Shown here: positions 1 to 8,565 of the stretch, one piece after another
How positions within the stretch are numbered: position 1 is the stretch's first letter
Layout: each line of letters begins with the position of its first letter
DNA from: Spirosoma radiotolerans
Lineage (GTDB): Bacteria > Bacteroidota > Bacteroidia > Cytophagales > Spirosomataceae
DNA length: 64,000 bases
Assembly: GCF_000974425.1 (NCBI RefSeq)
Contig: NZ_CP010429.1
Coordinates: 6,806,001-6,870,000, forward strand
Reading direction: 5' to 3'
The notes under the pieces: generated by a model
Seen by the model: only the letters and a program-made list of their open reading frames with translations
Database searches by the model: none
What the model was told of the DNA's origin: nothing
Translations under genes and position numbers: made by a program

Positions 1-108
1 TACGTATTGCCCGCTGGTTCGTTTCTCGAAGTTATCGATGGATTAATTACCCGCGTCACCACGTATTATAATTTGCCGCTTTGGGAGTCGCTGGTTTTGG
101 GTAATTAA
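1..108 (+). CDS. C-terminal tail of a probable NTF2-like (SnoaL/ketosteroid isomerase-fold) protein, partial
   Basis: Frame 1 is open from the window edge to a TAA at 106-108 and gives 35 residues. They contain LEVIDGLITR followed by TTYYNLPLW. An acidic-Gly-x-Ile strand followed by a Tyr-Tyr-Asn/Asp strand is typical of the last strands of NTF2-like proteins such as SnoaL and ketosteroid isomerase relatives, so this is a family-level guess from a short tail. The start lies outside the window. The GNAT gene begins 7 bases after the stop on the same strand, which suggests co-transcription. The substrate cannot be predicted. Confidence 0.45.
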   Translation, partial: YVLPAGSFLEVIDGLITRVTTYYNLPLWESLVLGN

Positions 109-115
109 TAGCACC

Positions 116-721
116 TTGGCAAACAATTCATCTCTCATATTCCTTCGGCTCACAGGAGCGGGGTTTCGAACGGTTTTTGACGAGCTGGCCGCTTTGCGCA
201 TCGCGGTCTTCTATGATTATCCGTATCTCTACGAGGGCTCCGTTGATTACGAAAAAAGCTATCTGGAGACCTATGCCCGCGCCGAGCGCTCGTTACTGTT
301 TGCCGTATACGATGGAGAACAACTGGTGGGCGCAACAACTGCTCTGCCACTACGCGACGAAACGGCCGAGGTACAGGCTCCTTTCCTGGCGGCAGGCTAC
401 GACATAGATACAATTTTCTATTTCGGTGAAAGTATCCTGTTGCCCGCTTACCGTGGTCTGGGATTGGGAAACCGATTTTTTGACGAGCGCGAAGCCCACG
501 CCCGCCGGTTTGGTCAATACAAACTAGCTTGTTTCTGCGCCGTTCAGCGCCCGGTCGATCATCCGCTTCGGCCCGATGGGTATAAACCACTGGATGAATT
601 CTGGACAAAACGAGGTTATCGGCGCGATAATACGCTGCAAAGCTCGTTTATCTGGCCCGATCGAAACGAGCCGGTCGAAACGGTTAAACCAATGATTTAC
701 TGGACACGAATGCTCAACTGA
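116..721 (+). CDS. GNAT-family N-acetyltransferase
   Basis: A 201-residue protein with the acetyl-CoA pyrophosphate-binding motif of GNAT enzymes, RGLGLG at residues 113-118. It is preceded by the usual beta strand (FGESILLPAY) and followed by a helix (NRFFDEREAHARRFG). These enzymes transfer an acyl group from acyl-CoA to an amine; the acceptor here is unknown. No in-frame ATG exists before the last few codons, so translation must begin at a rare start. The TTG at 116 is the best choice because it sits 7 bases after the preceding stop and gives a full-length fold. The N-terminal VFYDYPYLYEGS stretch suggests a GNAT subfamily I cannot name. It probably forms an operon with the upstream partial gene. 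Confidence 0.75.
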   Translation: MANNSSLIFLRLTGAGFRTVFDELAALRIAVFYDYPYLYEGSVDYEKSYLETYARAERSLLFAVYDGEQLVGATTALPLRDETAEVQAPFLAAGYDIDTIFYFGESILLPAYRGLGLGNRFFDEREAHARRFGQYKLACFCAVQRPVDHPLRPDGYKPLDEFWTKRGYRRDNTLQSSFIWPDRNEPVETVKPMIYWTRMLN

Positions 722-798
722 CCCGACTCAGGAAAGACTCTTTCCCAACATAAAGCTTGCTCATACGGTTGTCTTTAGCGGATACAACACGTAAGGGT

Positions 799-1956
799 AT
801 GGAGACAAACGCGAAAACCGAACGCGAAATCGGAATTGGAGTTATCGGTATGGGTGGCTTTGGCCTGTTCGCCGTACAGCAGTTTTTACAGGTCGGATCG
901 CCGAATCATCCACAAGCCAAACTTGTGGCCATTGCCGGATCGAAACGGGAAGAAGCAATTCGAACCGCCAAACGATTCGGTGCCGAGCAGTTGGACAGCC
1001 TCGAAGAACTGGTCAATCATCCCGATGTGGATGTTGTTTACATTGCCACCCCGCCCTTCCTGCACTATGAGCAGGCCATGCTTGCGCTCAACGCGGGCAA
1101 GCATGTTATCTGCGAAAAGCCGCTGGCCATGAACCCCGAACAGGGCCGCGAAATGCTGGCGTTGGCTGAAGAAAAAGGGCTGTTGATGGTAACGAACCTG
1201 ATGCAGCGCTATAACCCCATGTTTGCCCGCATCAAACACCTGATCGACAAGAATCTCCTTGGCGATTTCCTGCACGGGTATTTCGAGAATTACGCCGGAG
1301 ATGAAGGACTGTCGCCCGAGCACTGGTTCTGGGACCGGACCAAAAGTGGCGGCATTTTCATCGAGCACGGCGTTCACTTTTTCGACCTGTTTGCCGGCTG
1401 GCTGGGCGAGGGAACGGTGAAAGCGGCACAGGTGATCAAGCGTCCCAATAGCAATGACATCGAAGACCAGGTCCAGGCGACCGTCGAATACGGTGACGAC
1501 GTAACGGGTCGGAAACTGGTCAACTTCTACCACGGATTTACACAAACCGGGCGGATGGATCGGCAGGAAATGCGGCTGGTGTTTGAGCGGGGCGACATTA
1601 CGCTCTTTGAGTGGGTGCCCACCCGCATGATCCTACGCTGCGTGGCCGACGAAGAAACGACCCGGGCGCTTATGGATCTGTTTCCGGGAGCACAACTCAA
1701 CGTAACGGCCAATATTGGTGGCAAAGACTTACCTCTGCGCGGTCGGCACAAAGAATTTGACGCCTATCAGCAGATTGAACTCCGTTTTGGGTTTGGCCAG
1801 GAAAAGCAGCATTTATATAGTGAACTACTCCGCCTGATGTTTCGAGATCAGATCAACAGTATTCAATATCCGGGGACGCACCGGCTCATTACGGAGCAGA
1901 ATGGCTTAAGTTCGTTGGAAACGGCCATGATTGCCGACAAGATGGCCCGACAATAA
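799..1956 (+). CDS. Gfo/Idh/MocA-family NAD(P)-dependent oxidoreductase
   Basis: A 385-residue cytoplasmic dehydrogenase. The N-terminal Rossmann fold carries GMGGFG at residues 17-22, and the family signature ICEKPLAM has EKP at 106-108. The C-terminal alpha/beta domain includes a GGIFIEHGVHFFDLF segment near residues 190-204, where family members place substrate-contacting residues. The family oxidises or reduces sugars, inositols and related polyols; the substrate cannot be read from sequence. An upstream in-frame TTG exists at 757. The ATG at 799 is preferred because the family fold starts directly after it and a purine-rich GTAAGGG precedes it. The gene stands alone, 77 bases after the GNAT gene. 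Confidence 0.85.
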   Translation: METNAKTEREIGIGVIGMGGFGLFAVQQFLQVGSPNHPQAKLVAIAGSKREEAIRTAKRFGAEQLDSLEELVNHPDVDVVYIATPPFLHYEQAMLALNAGKHVICEKPLAMNPEQGREMLALAEEKGLLMVTNLMQRYNPMFARIKHLIDKNLLGDFLHGYFENYAGDEGLSPEHWFWDRTKSGGIFIEHGVHFFDLFAGWLGEGTVKAAQVIKRPNSNDIEDQVQATVEYGDDVTGRKLVNFYHGFTQTGRMDRQEMRLVFERGDITLFEWVPTRMILRCVADEETTRALMDLFPGAQLNVTANIGGKDLPLRGRHKEFDAYQQIELRFGFGQEKQHLYSELLRLMFRDQINSIQYPGTHRLITEQNGLSSLETAMIADKMARQ

Positions 1957-2046
1957 GGCGAGAGATGAGTACACGAACGTTAATAAAAAAATTTAGTAAT
2001 ATTCGCTTCCCGCTGAAAATTAACTGAAAACTACCTGAAATTTTTC

Positions 2047-2054
2047 GACCTTTG
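2047..2054 (+). promoter_or_regulatory. Possible -7 element for the nagB-deacetylase gene
   Basis: GACCTTTG lies 33 bases before the ATG at 2087 and resembles the Bacteroidota -7 consensus TAnnTTTG at six of eight positions, with a mismatch at the first T. No good TTG lies exactly 19 bases upstream (CTG is 20 bases away), so this is a weak call based on position. Confidence 0.35.
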
Positions 2055-2086
2055 TGCCGTCTCATCTTTTCTCCGCATAGCGCATC

Positions 2087-4060
2087 ATGATTACGGAGTC
2101 TCCATTACTCGATAACCCGGACGGCCAAATTCCGGGTGCAGCACTCACAGGTGGCCCTATTCAGTCGGCCATCACGTATGAAAAAATTCCAACCCACATA
2201 TACGCTGATGCCAAGGATGCATCGCGGGCAGTGGCACAGGAAATCGCTGATCTGATTCGTCAGAAACAAAGCGAGGGCAAGCCCTGTGTATTGGGCCTGG
2301 CAACTGGCTCGTCGCCTAAAACGGTTTATGCCGAATTAATTCGGATGCACCGCGAAGAAGGTCTGAGCTTCCGCAACGTTGTCTCGTTCAACCTGGACGA
2401 GTATTACCCAATGGAGCCTGACTCCCTGCAAAGTTATTGGCGCTTCATGCGGGAGCAGCTATTCGATCATGTCGATATTCCGGCAGGGAATTATCACGTG
2501 CCCGATGGTACTCTTCGGACGGACAAAGTGGGCGAATTTGCCAAGCAGTACGAAGCCGCCATTGAAGCCGCTGGTGGGCTGGACTTTCAGTTGCTGGGTA
2601 TCGGTGGTAACGGACACATCGGCTTCAACGAGCCGGGTTCGCTGATCAACTCGCACACACGCCTGATGATGCTCGATAACTCGACACGGGCTGCGGCATC
2701 CGTCGATTTTGGTGGTCTACCCAAAACTCCCCGCAAAGCGATCACGATGGGCGTATCCAGTATTTTGAGTGCTCGTCGTGTGGTGCTGCTGGCCTGGGGC
2801 GAGCGGAAAGCACCCGTTATTCGGGGAGCGGTTGAAGGACTGGTTACCGAACTGAACCCAGCTTCGTACCTGCAAACGCATCCCAACGCCTTGTTTGTCA
2901 TTGACGAAGCGGCTGCATCGGAGCTGACTCGCATGAAAACACCCTGGCTGGTGGACTCTGTGGAATGGGACAATAAGATGAAGAAAAAAGCCGTCACGTA
3001 TTTGTCGTTGACGCTCGGTAAGCCCATTCTAAAGCTGACCGACCGTGACTATAACGACAACGGGATGAGCGATTTACTAGCTCAATACGGCCAGGCGTAT
3101 GATATCAACATCGACGTTTTCAATCAACTTCAACATACAATTACGGGCTGGCCGGGTGGCAAACCCAATGCCGATGATACCAATCGTCCCGAGAGGGCTT
3201 TGCCTGCTCACAAACGCTGCCTGATTTTCAGCCCTCACCCCGACGATGATATCATCTCGATGGGTGGTACCTTCCAGCGGTTGCGGGATCAGGGCCACGA
3301 GGTGCATATTGGTTACCAGACATCAGGCAATATTGCTGTCGCCGATGATGAAGCCCTGCGTTTCGCCGATTACGTTGTCGATTTCAATAATAAGTTCGGT
3401 ATTAAAAGTCCGGAAGCAACCCGAATATTTCAGGATGCGGCTGCCTCGTTGCGCGAGAAAAAAGACTCTGAAATGGACACCGCCGAGGTGCGCTATGTGA
3501 AGGGGTTAATTCGGATGGGCGAAGCTAAATCGACCTGTCGGTTTGTGGGTATTCCTGTCGAAAATGCCCACTTCTTAAACATGCCGTTCTATGAAACCGG
3601 CACCGTAGCGAAAAAGCCCTTGAGCGAAGAGGATATTAAAATTACGATGGCGCTGATCGAAGAGATTAAGCCTCACCAAATCTACGCAGCCGGTGATCTG
3701 GCCGATCCACATGGCACGCACAAAGTGTGTCTGGATGCGATTTTGGAATCGGTTCGTCGGTTGAAACACAAGAATTTCATGAAAGACTGCTGGGTATGGC
3801 TTTATCGCGGTGCCTGGGCTGAGTGGGATATTCACGAAATTGAAATGGCCGTTCCTATGTCGCCCGATCAGGTGACGAAAAAGCGGTTGGGCATTTTCAA
3901 ACACCAGTCTCAAAAAGATGGTGTCGTGTACCAGGGTACCGATTCGCGCGAATTCTGGCAACGGGCTGAAGAACGCAACCGTGCTACGGCCGGTCTATAC
4001 AACAAACTCGGATTGGCCGAATATGAAGCCATGGAAGCGTTTGTGCGCTGGCGGTTTTAG
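2087..4060 (+). CDS. nagB: Bifunctional glucosamine-6-phosphate deaminase / PIG-L (LmbE)-family deacetylase fusion
   Basis: A 657-residue two-domain protein. The N-terminal half is a NagB-type isomerase/deaminase with FNLDEYYPM near 101-109 and the active-site segment GIGGNGHIGFNEPG at 171-184. It should convert glucosamine 6-phosphate to fructose 6-phosphate plus ammonia. The C-terminal half is a zinc deacetylase of the PIG-L/LmbE type, with the metal motif SPHPDDD near residue 382 and DPHGTHK near 540. Known NagB enzymes are about 260-270 residues, so the extra 370 residues are a true fusion; the same fusion is common in Bacteroidota. The deacetylase may act on N-acetylglucosamine 6-phosphate or a related amide, but that is inference. 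A strong terminator follows, so the gene is probably monocistronic. A NagX-like gene lies 1.1 kb downstream. Confidence 0.9.
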   Translation: MITESPLLDNPDGQIPGAALTGGPIQSAITYEKIPTHIYADAKDASRAVAQEIADLIRQKQSEGKPCVLGLATGSSPKTVYAELIRMHREEGLSFRNVVSFNLDEYYPMEPDSLQSYWRFMREQLFDHVDIPAGNYHVPDGTLRTDKVGEFAKQYEAAIEAAGGLDFQLLGIGGNGHIGFNEPGSLINSHTRLMMLDNSTRAAASVDFGGLPKTPRKAITMGVSSILSARRVVLLAWGERKAPVIRGAVEGLVTELNPASYLQTHPNALFVIDEAAASELTRMKTPWLVDSVEWDNKMKKKAVTYLSLTLGKPILKLTDRDYNDNGMSDLLAQYGQAYDINIDVFNQLQHTITGWPGGKPNADDTNRPERALPAHKRCLIFSPHPDDDIISMGGTFQRLRDQGHEVHIGYQTSGNIAVADDEALRFADYVVDFNNKFGIKSPEATRIFQDAAASLREKKDSEMDTAEVRYVKGLIRMGEAKSTCRFVGIPVENAHFLNMPFYETGTVAKKPLSEEDIKITMALIEEIKPHQIYAAGDLADPHGTHKVCLDAILESVRRLKHKNFMKDCWVWLYRGAWAEWDIHEIEMAVPMSPDQVTKKRLGIFKHQSQKDGVVYQGTDSREFWQRAEERNRATAGLYNKLGLAEYEAMEAFVRWRF

Positions 4061-4081
4061 ACTAGACTCTAGTTATTTAAT

Positions 4082-4123
4082 AAAAATCCCTGTATGCACT
4101 TCTGTGCCATACAGGGATTTTTT
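4082..4123 (+). terminator. Rho-independent terminator of the nagB fusion gene
   Basis: A perfect 15-bp stem (arms 4082-4096 and 4108-4122) encloses an 11-base loop and ends in a run of T. It starts 22 bases after the nagB stop. Confidence 0.9.
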
Positions 4124-4206
4124 TTGTCATTCCGACGGAGAAAGATGCTTCGGATGAGGCTAGTTTCTAATTGCGATCCGAAGATTTCTCCTTCGTCAGA
4201 ATGACA
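4122..4206. repeat. Imperfect palindromic repeat (REP-like)
   Basis: Two arms of about 35 bases (about 4122-4156 and 4174-4206) are imperfect reverse complements. Each carries the core TTTTGTCATTC, then GACG, GGAGAAA and CTTCGGAT. It abuts the nagB terminator and lies in non-coding DNA, as REP-type elements usually do. Whether it recurs elsewhere in the genome cannot be seen from here. The remaining sequence to 4372 is AT-rich with no gene. Confidence 0.6.
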
Positions 4207-4372
4207 AAATCTATCCATTTTATTCTTCACTCCTTTTCTAATAATTATCCATTGGTTCGGTCATTAGAGCACAACCAGTAAAATGTTAAATACTTGTTTA
4301 TTATAATATAGATTTTAGATATAATTGCATCATTGTATAATAGTTGTATTATGATTAGCTATTGCCAACGGT

Positions 4373-5146
4373 ATGATAAGACAGAATAAACAAAGAACGC
4401 TCCGGCTTTTTGCGCTGCATGAATTTATTCAGGACCACTTTACAAAGTCGGACTGGATCAAAGTGGCCTATCTGACCGACAGCCTTGAGTTAATTGAAGA
4501 TCATCCCAGGTTGCTCCGTAGCCTGGATTTCAAAGATGATGATTATGAGGGGAATAGCCTGCAGGTTCTGTCGAAGCTGATAAGCGAAAGCAACAGTAAC
4601 TTATACGAGATAGAGCACTTCGTTGAAGCCAAGAAAGTAACAATGAACCGCCCGAATAGGGCGGTGCCGGATTTTATCTCGACCGTTCAAAACGTTGCGC
4701 CCGAGCGGGTAATCACCTTCGCTCCCGATGTATTCCGAATTCCGGCCAAGCCCGTTGAGCCTAATGTTTTATCGGTTATGATGCCGTTTGAGAGTAAATT
4801 TTCGGGAACCTACACCGCTATTCGCAATGTATGCGCCCGGCTGGGTATCGACTGCAAACGGGCTGATGATATTTGGGATAACAGCATTCTGATTCAGGAT
4901 GTATTCGACCTGATTTTTACGTCTAGAGCCGTAATCACCGACTTCACAGACCGGAATCCGAATGTGTTTTACGAAACGGGCGTTGCGCATACGCTGGGCA
5001 AACTTGTGATTCCGATCACGCAGTCTGTTGGCGATATTCCATTCGATCTACGCCACCACCGTGCCCTGACCTACCTCTCAAACACGGAGGGGTTGCTGGC
5101 ATTGGAAAAAGATTTGGAAAAGAAGCTAGCGAAGGTATTTAGTTGA
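4373..5146 (+). CDS. Possible conflict/immunity protein: effector-associated-like N-terminus plus nucleoside deoxyribosyltransferase/TIR-like C-terminus
   Basis: A 257-residue protein with two parts. Residues 1-90 are helical and include HPRLLRSLDFKDDDYEGNSL, a pattern that, from memory, recurs at the N-termini of Bacteroidota conflict proteins as a small adaptor-like domain. Residues 130-257 carry VMMPF, then RADDIWDNSILIQDVFDLI, then FTDRNPNVFYETGVAHTLGK and DIPFDLRHHRALTY. That order matches a Rossmann-like fold related to nucleoside 2-deoxyribosyltransferases and TIR-like domains, with the RNPNVFYE loop as a likely nucleotide-binding or catalytic site. This is resemblance only; no activity is shown. 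There is no signal peptide. The gene is alone, preceded by about 160 bases of strongly AT-rich DNA and placed between two amino-sugar genes, which suggests insertion. The ATG at 4373 gives the full N-terminal domain. Confidence 0.65.
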   Translation: MIRQNKQRTLRLFALHEFIQDHFTKSDWIKVAYLTDSLELIEDHPRLLRSLDFKDDDYEGNSLQVLSKLISESNSNLYEIEHFVEAKKVTMNRPNRAVPDFISTVQNVAPERVITFAPDVFRIPAKPVEPNVLSVMMPFESKFSGTYTAIRNVCARLGIDCKRADDIWDNSILIQDVFDLIFTSRAVITDFTDRNPNVFYETGVAHTLGKLVIPITQSVGDIPFDLRHHRALTYLSNTEGLLALEKDLEKKLAKVFS

Positions 5147-5192
5147 CTGGGTTGCATGAGTTGTCTATATTCGGGAAACCTTCCTGACTTGT

Positions 5193-6347
5193 ATGCAATC
5201 CTCTCTTTCTGAGTCCCAGTCTATACGCCAGCCTAAGACGAGTACCAGCCGCCTACTCTCACTCGATTTTTTTCGGGGGCTGACGGTGGCGGCTATGGTG
5301 CTGGTAAATAACCCCGGCGATTGGGGCCATATCTATGCGCCCCTTGAACACGCGCCCTGGAATGGCTGGACACCTACCGATCTGATTTTTCCGTTCTTCC
5401 TGTTCATTGTCGGGGTGTCGATTACGTTTGCGCTCGATGGCAGAAAGAAAGATGGGAAGGGAGTAATCGGTAAAATTGTGCGCCGGAGTGCTACCTTGTT
5501 TCTGTTGGGTTTCTTTCTGAATTTCTTTCCGAAATTTGACATCACAACGGTGCGGATTTTTGGCGTTTTACAACGGATTGCACTGGTTTACCTGGTTTGC
5601 TCGCTTATTTTTCTGAAGACGACTCCACGCCAGCAAGTGTACATTGGCTGCGGCCTGCTTGTTGGCTACTGGCTGCTGATGACGCTGGTTCCGGTGCCGG
5701 GTGTAGGCTTTGCCAACCTCGAACCCGCTACCAACCTGGCAGCCTGGTTCGATAAAACGATCATCACCCCGGCCCACGTCTACAAACCAGCTAAAGTCTG
5801 GGACCCCGAAGGCCTGCTCAGTACATTACCCGCCATTGTTACCGGGCTGATTGGTATCCAGACCGGAATGTGGCTGCGCAATACCCGCCCGGTAGCCGAA
5901 AAAATAGCCTGGCTTTTCGCGGCTGGTTGCCTGCTGACGCTGGGCGGGTTGATCTGGGATGGCTTCTTCCCCATCAACAAAGCCCTCTGGACAAGCTCCT
6001 ATGTGTTGTTGGCGGGTGGGCTGGCCATGCTCGGGCTGGCCCTTTGCTATTGGCTGATCGATGTGCAGGGTTACCGGCGGGGCGTATTGCCATTTGTCGC
6101 TTTTGGCGTAAATGCCATTACCGTATTTTTCCTGTCGGGGCTGATTCCGCGAATCATGAATTTAATTCGCATCACCCAGCCCGACGGCACCGAAATCGGC
6201 TCTAAAGAATACCTCTATCGAACGTTCATTGCTCCGCCCTTCGCCGATCCGAAAGATGCCTCTCTGGCCGGTGCGCTAACGTTTGTACTGATCTGGTTCG
6301 GAATTTTGTGGTGGATGTACCGGAAAAATGTAATTATTAAAGTGTAG
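5193..6347 (+). CDS. NagX-like (DUF5009/HGSNAT-related) membrane protein
   Basis: A 384-residue polytopic membrane protein. The N-terminus reads SLDFFRGLTVAAMVLVNNPG, followed by GWTPTDLIFPFFLFIVGVS, which is the signature of the heparan-alpha-glucosaminide acetyltransferase-like family that includes NagX. About ten hydrophobic segments follow, ending at WFGILWWMYRK. NagX genes often sit in N-acetylglucosamine catabolic clusters. Their role is thought to be transmembrane acetyl transfer or amino-sugar uptake support, but it is not settled. The nagB fusion 1.1 kb upstream fits that context, although a terminator and an unrelated gene separate them. The ATG at 5193 places the conserved Asp-Phe-Phe-Arg-Gly motif about 27 residues in. 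Confidence 0.8.
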   Translation: MQSSLSESQSIRQPKTSTSRLLSLDFFRGLTVAAMVLVNNPGDWGHIYAPLEHAPWNGWTPTDLIFPFFLFIVGVSITFALDGRKKDGKGVIGKIVRRSATLFLLGFFLNFFPKFDITTVRIFGVLQRIALVYLVCSLIFLKTTPRQQVYIGCGLLVGYWLLMTLVPVPGVGFANLEPATNLAAWFDKTIITPAHVYKPAKVWDPEGLLSTLPAIVTGLIGIQTGMWLRNTRPVAEKIAWLFAAGCLLTLGGLIWDGFFPINKALWTSSYVLLAGGLAMLGLALCYWLIDVQGYRRGVLPFVAFGVNAITVFFLSGLIPRIMNLIRITQPDGTEIGSKEYLYRTFIAPPFADPKDASLAGALTFVLIWFGILWWMYRKNVIIKV

Positions 6348-6378
6348 TACAATTGTTGAGCTATTATTACTGGCTTAC

Positions 6379-7056
6379 TCAATTCCTGTTCTTTTCCTCC
6401 AACGCCAGCCGAATCAGATCGACCGTGTTTTTAACGCCAGCCTTCCGGATGATGCTGGCGCGCTGGTTGGCAACGGTATTCGGACTGATACCAAATCGCT
6501 CGGCGATGGCTGGACTGCTCATTCCATCGATCAAACACGTTAAAATCTGGGCTTCCCGGGAGGTGATCCGATTCCAAATCGATAAGGTTGCTTTGGAGTT
6601 GGATTTAGGCAGGTCGTTCTGCTGATTTGTGCCTGGTAAAATCAACGTTCGGATAATGACCGAAGAAGCATTGGGTGGATAATATAAATCACCCTTAACC
6701 ACCGTCCGAACGGCCCGGAGTATCTCTTCGAGGCCGGTATCTTTTAGCAAATAGCCTGCCGCGCCATGCTGAACAGCTTTCAGAATATAATCTGGATTGC
6801 TATGCATGCTGAACATCAACGTCCGAACGGAAGGATATTGGTGCGAAATTACTTTCAGCGCATCGAGCCCCGACATGCGGGGCATCGTAATATCCAGCAA
6901 CAAAACATCCGTATCAATGCTGCCGAGCAGGTCGATGGCTTCGTCGCCATCCGATGCTTCGCCCACTATTTGTACGTCGGTCTCATCTTCCAGAAGCATC
7001 CGAATCCCTTTTCGTACCACAGAATGGTCATCGGCAATCAGAATTCGTATCGACAT
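6379..7056 (-). CDS. NarL/LuxR-family response regulator
   Basis: A 225-residue response regulator. The receiver domain has the acidic pair ADD near residues 8-10, the phospho-acceptor Asp55 in VLLLDITMP and a conserved Lys in LLKDTG. The C-terminal helix-turn-helix of the LuxR/NarL type is ITSREAQIL...PNTVANQRASIIRKAG at about 165-212. It should bind DNA when phosphorylated by the kinase encoded directly upstream, which ends 2 bases before this start. The nearest co-directional targets are nirD and nirB, so control of nitrite reduction is the natural inference. Confidence 0.9.
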   Translation of the reverse strand: MSIRILIADDHSVVRKGIRMLLEDETDVQIVGEASDGDEAIDLLGSIDTDVLLLDITMPRMSGLDALKVISHQYPSVRTLMFSMHSNPDYILKAVQHGAAGYLLKDTGLEEILRAVRTVVKGDLYYPPNASSVIIRTLILPGTNQQNDLPKSNSKATLSIWNRITSREAQILTCLIDGMSSPAIAERFGISPNTVANQRASIIRKAGVKNTVDLIRLALEEKNRN

Positions 7057-7058
7057 GG

Positions 7059-8543
7059 CTAGTTCAGGTTATTGGATAAATCGACGCTTACCCGGACTTT
7101 GGTACCCTTTTTTAGTTTCGACGTAATGGTCAGCACTCCATTGAGCAAACGGGTTCGCGTGCGCATGTTCTCAAGGCCGTTGCTGGCAGGTAAGGGTTTT
7201 TCGTCGGTTGGTACTGGTTTCATAACGAATCCCTTACCGTTGTCGTCAACAGTTAATAGTAACTTATTTGTTTGCTGCTGTAAGGTAATCTTTATTAACT
7301 GGGCATCAGCATATTTCACGGCATTGTGCAGGGCTTCCTGCGCAATACGGTACAAACCAATCTCCATGGCAGGATTCAGCCGCCGGGCATCTGTTGGCCC
7401 ACTAAAGACAACGTTGATGCCCGAAGACCGGCTTGTTTGCTCGGCTAATAGTTGCAAAGTCGAACCCAGGCCAAAGTCGCTTAAGGTTGAGGGCATCAAA
7501 TTATAGGAAATCTGCCGGGTTGTTTGAATCGTGTCGCCGATGAGGTCGCATAATTCGGAGAACCGAAGCCGTTGTTTTTCGTCTGTAAACGACGTTGACT
7601 TCAATTTCTCGGCATGTAACTTCAGGCCGGTTAGCATCTGGCCTATGCCATCGTGAAGTTCGCGGGCAAAGCGTCGGCGTTCCTCTTCTTGGCCTTCGAG
7701 CAATGCCGCCGACCGAACCGTATCTTCGGCCAATTGCAACTGGTACTTCTCCTGCGTCGTGCGCACTAATTCCTGCTGTGTATCCAGGAGCTTTTTATTT
7801 GAATCTGCCAGGTTCTGATTGGTTGCCTCCAGCTCGCGGTTGGAAACCTCCATATGATTGTTCACTAACTGGAGAGCCTTTTCTGACCGGGCCAGCCGAC
7901 GAATAACATGCCTGGTATGATTGACCACGGGTCTGAAAATAAACAAGCCTTCAATTAATAAGGTCAGCAATGTGGCAACCGTCAGCAGCCACTCAATTCG
8001 TTCGAGTTGTTTGACCCGGTCAAAGCTTTCTGTATCAAACTGAAAGACAATATCGTTCATCTGCTGCAAAAAGGGAAACTCATTTTGCAGAATAATCTGA
8101 AGGGCAGCTTTTTTTTCGTCGGGCGTCGTTTGGGGGGCGTTAATGCGGGTAAAACTTTGGTAGATCGACTGGAAAAGCGGCTCGATGTGCGTAAACATGC
8201 TATCGAGCTGTCGGCTTTTCCGGACCGTATACTGCTTTTCCATGGGCAGCATACCATTTCGTAGCTGAATATGACTCTGGCTCCAGGAGTGAAGCAGCGA
8301 GTCGACCGAAACGGTATCGGCGGTAGACAACCCTTGTATTCGGAGCATAGCCAGTTTCGTCAACCGCTGGCTCAGCATCCGTTGGCGTCCGGCTACGTTC
8401 ACGACTCGGCTGTCGTCGTAATGCGTGCTGATCGTGCGTTTGATAAACAGTAAGCCACTCAGCGAAAGCACGGCAATGACAGCGAGGGCTATCATATAAA
8501 ACCGGGTTAATCGACTGGCTACCTGTTGATCGAGTTGAGTCAT
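7059..8543 (-). CDS. NarX-like nitrate/nitrite-sensing histidine kinase (PilJ-type sensor domain)
   Basis: A 494-residue membrane kinase. The first transmembrane helix is at about 15-34. It is followed by RVVNVAGRQRMLSQRLTKL at 46-64, which matches the P-box of the PilJ/NarX sensor domain that binds nitrate or nitrite. A second transmembrane helix comes near 185-207, then a coiled coil, the HisKA_3 motif RRRFARELHDGIGQML (phospho-His near 297) and an HATPase domain with DDNGKGF. NarX-type P-boxes bind nitrate through a conserved Arg, which is present here. The gene lies between nirD and the NarL-like regulator on the same strand, which strongly suggests nitrate or nitrite control of this cluster. 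The ligand is inferred, not shown. Confidence 0.85.
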   Translation of the reverse strand: MTQLDQQVASRLTRFYMIALAVIAVLSLSGLLFIKRTISTHYDDSRVVNVAGRQRMLSQRLTKLAMLRIQGLSTADTVSVDSLLHSWSQSHIQLRNGMLPMEKQYTVRKSRQLDSMFTHIEPLFQSIYQSFTRINAPQTTPDEKKAALQIILQNEFPFLQQMNDIVFQFDTESFDRVKQLERIEWLLTVATLLTLLIEGLFIFRPVVNHTRHVIRRLARSEKALQLVNNHMEVSNRELEATNQNLADSNKKLLDTQQELVRTTQEKYQLQLAEDTVRSAALLEGQEEERRRFARELHDGIGQMLTGLKLHAEKLKSTSFTDEKQRLRFSELCDLIGDTIQTTRQISYNLMPSTLSDFGLGSTLQLLAEQTSRSSGINVVFSGPTDARRLNPAMEIGLYRIAQEALHNAVKYADAQLIKITLQQQTNKLLLTVDDNGKGFVMKPVPTDEKPLPASNGLENMRTRTRLLNGVLTITSKLKKGTKVRVSVDLSNNLN

Positions 8544-8565
8544 GGAAAGTCGGTTTACGGGTTTT

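Noticed and set aside
757-798. Longer start for the Gfo/Idh/MocA protein
   Set aside because: The 14 extra residues come before the fold and use a TTG start; the ATG at 799 fits the family.
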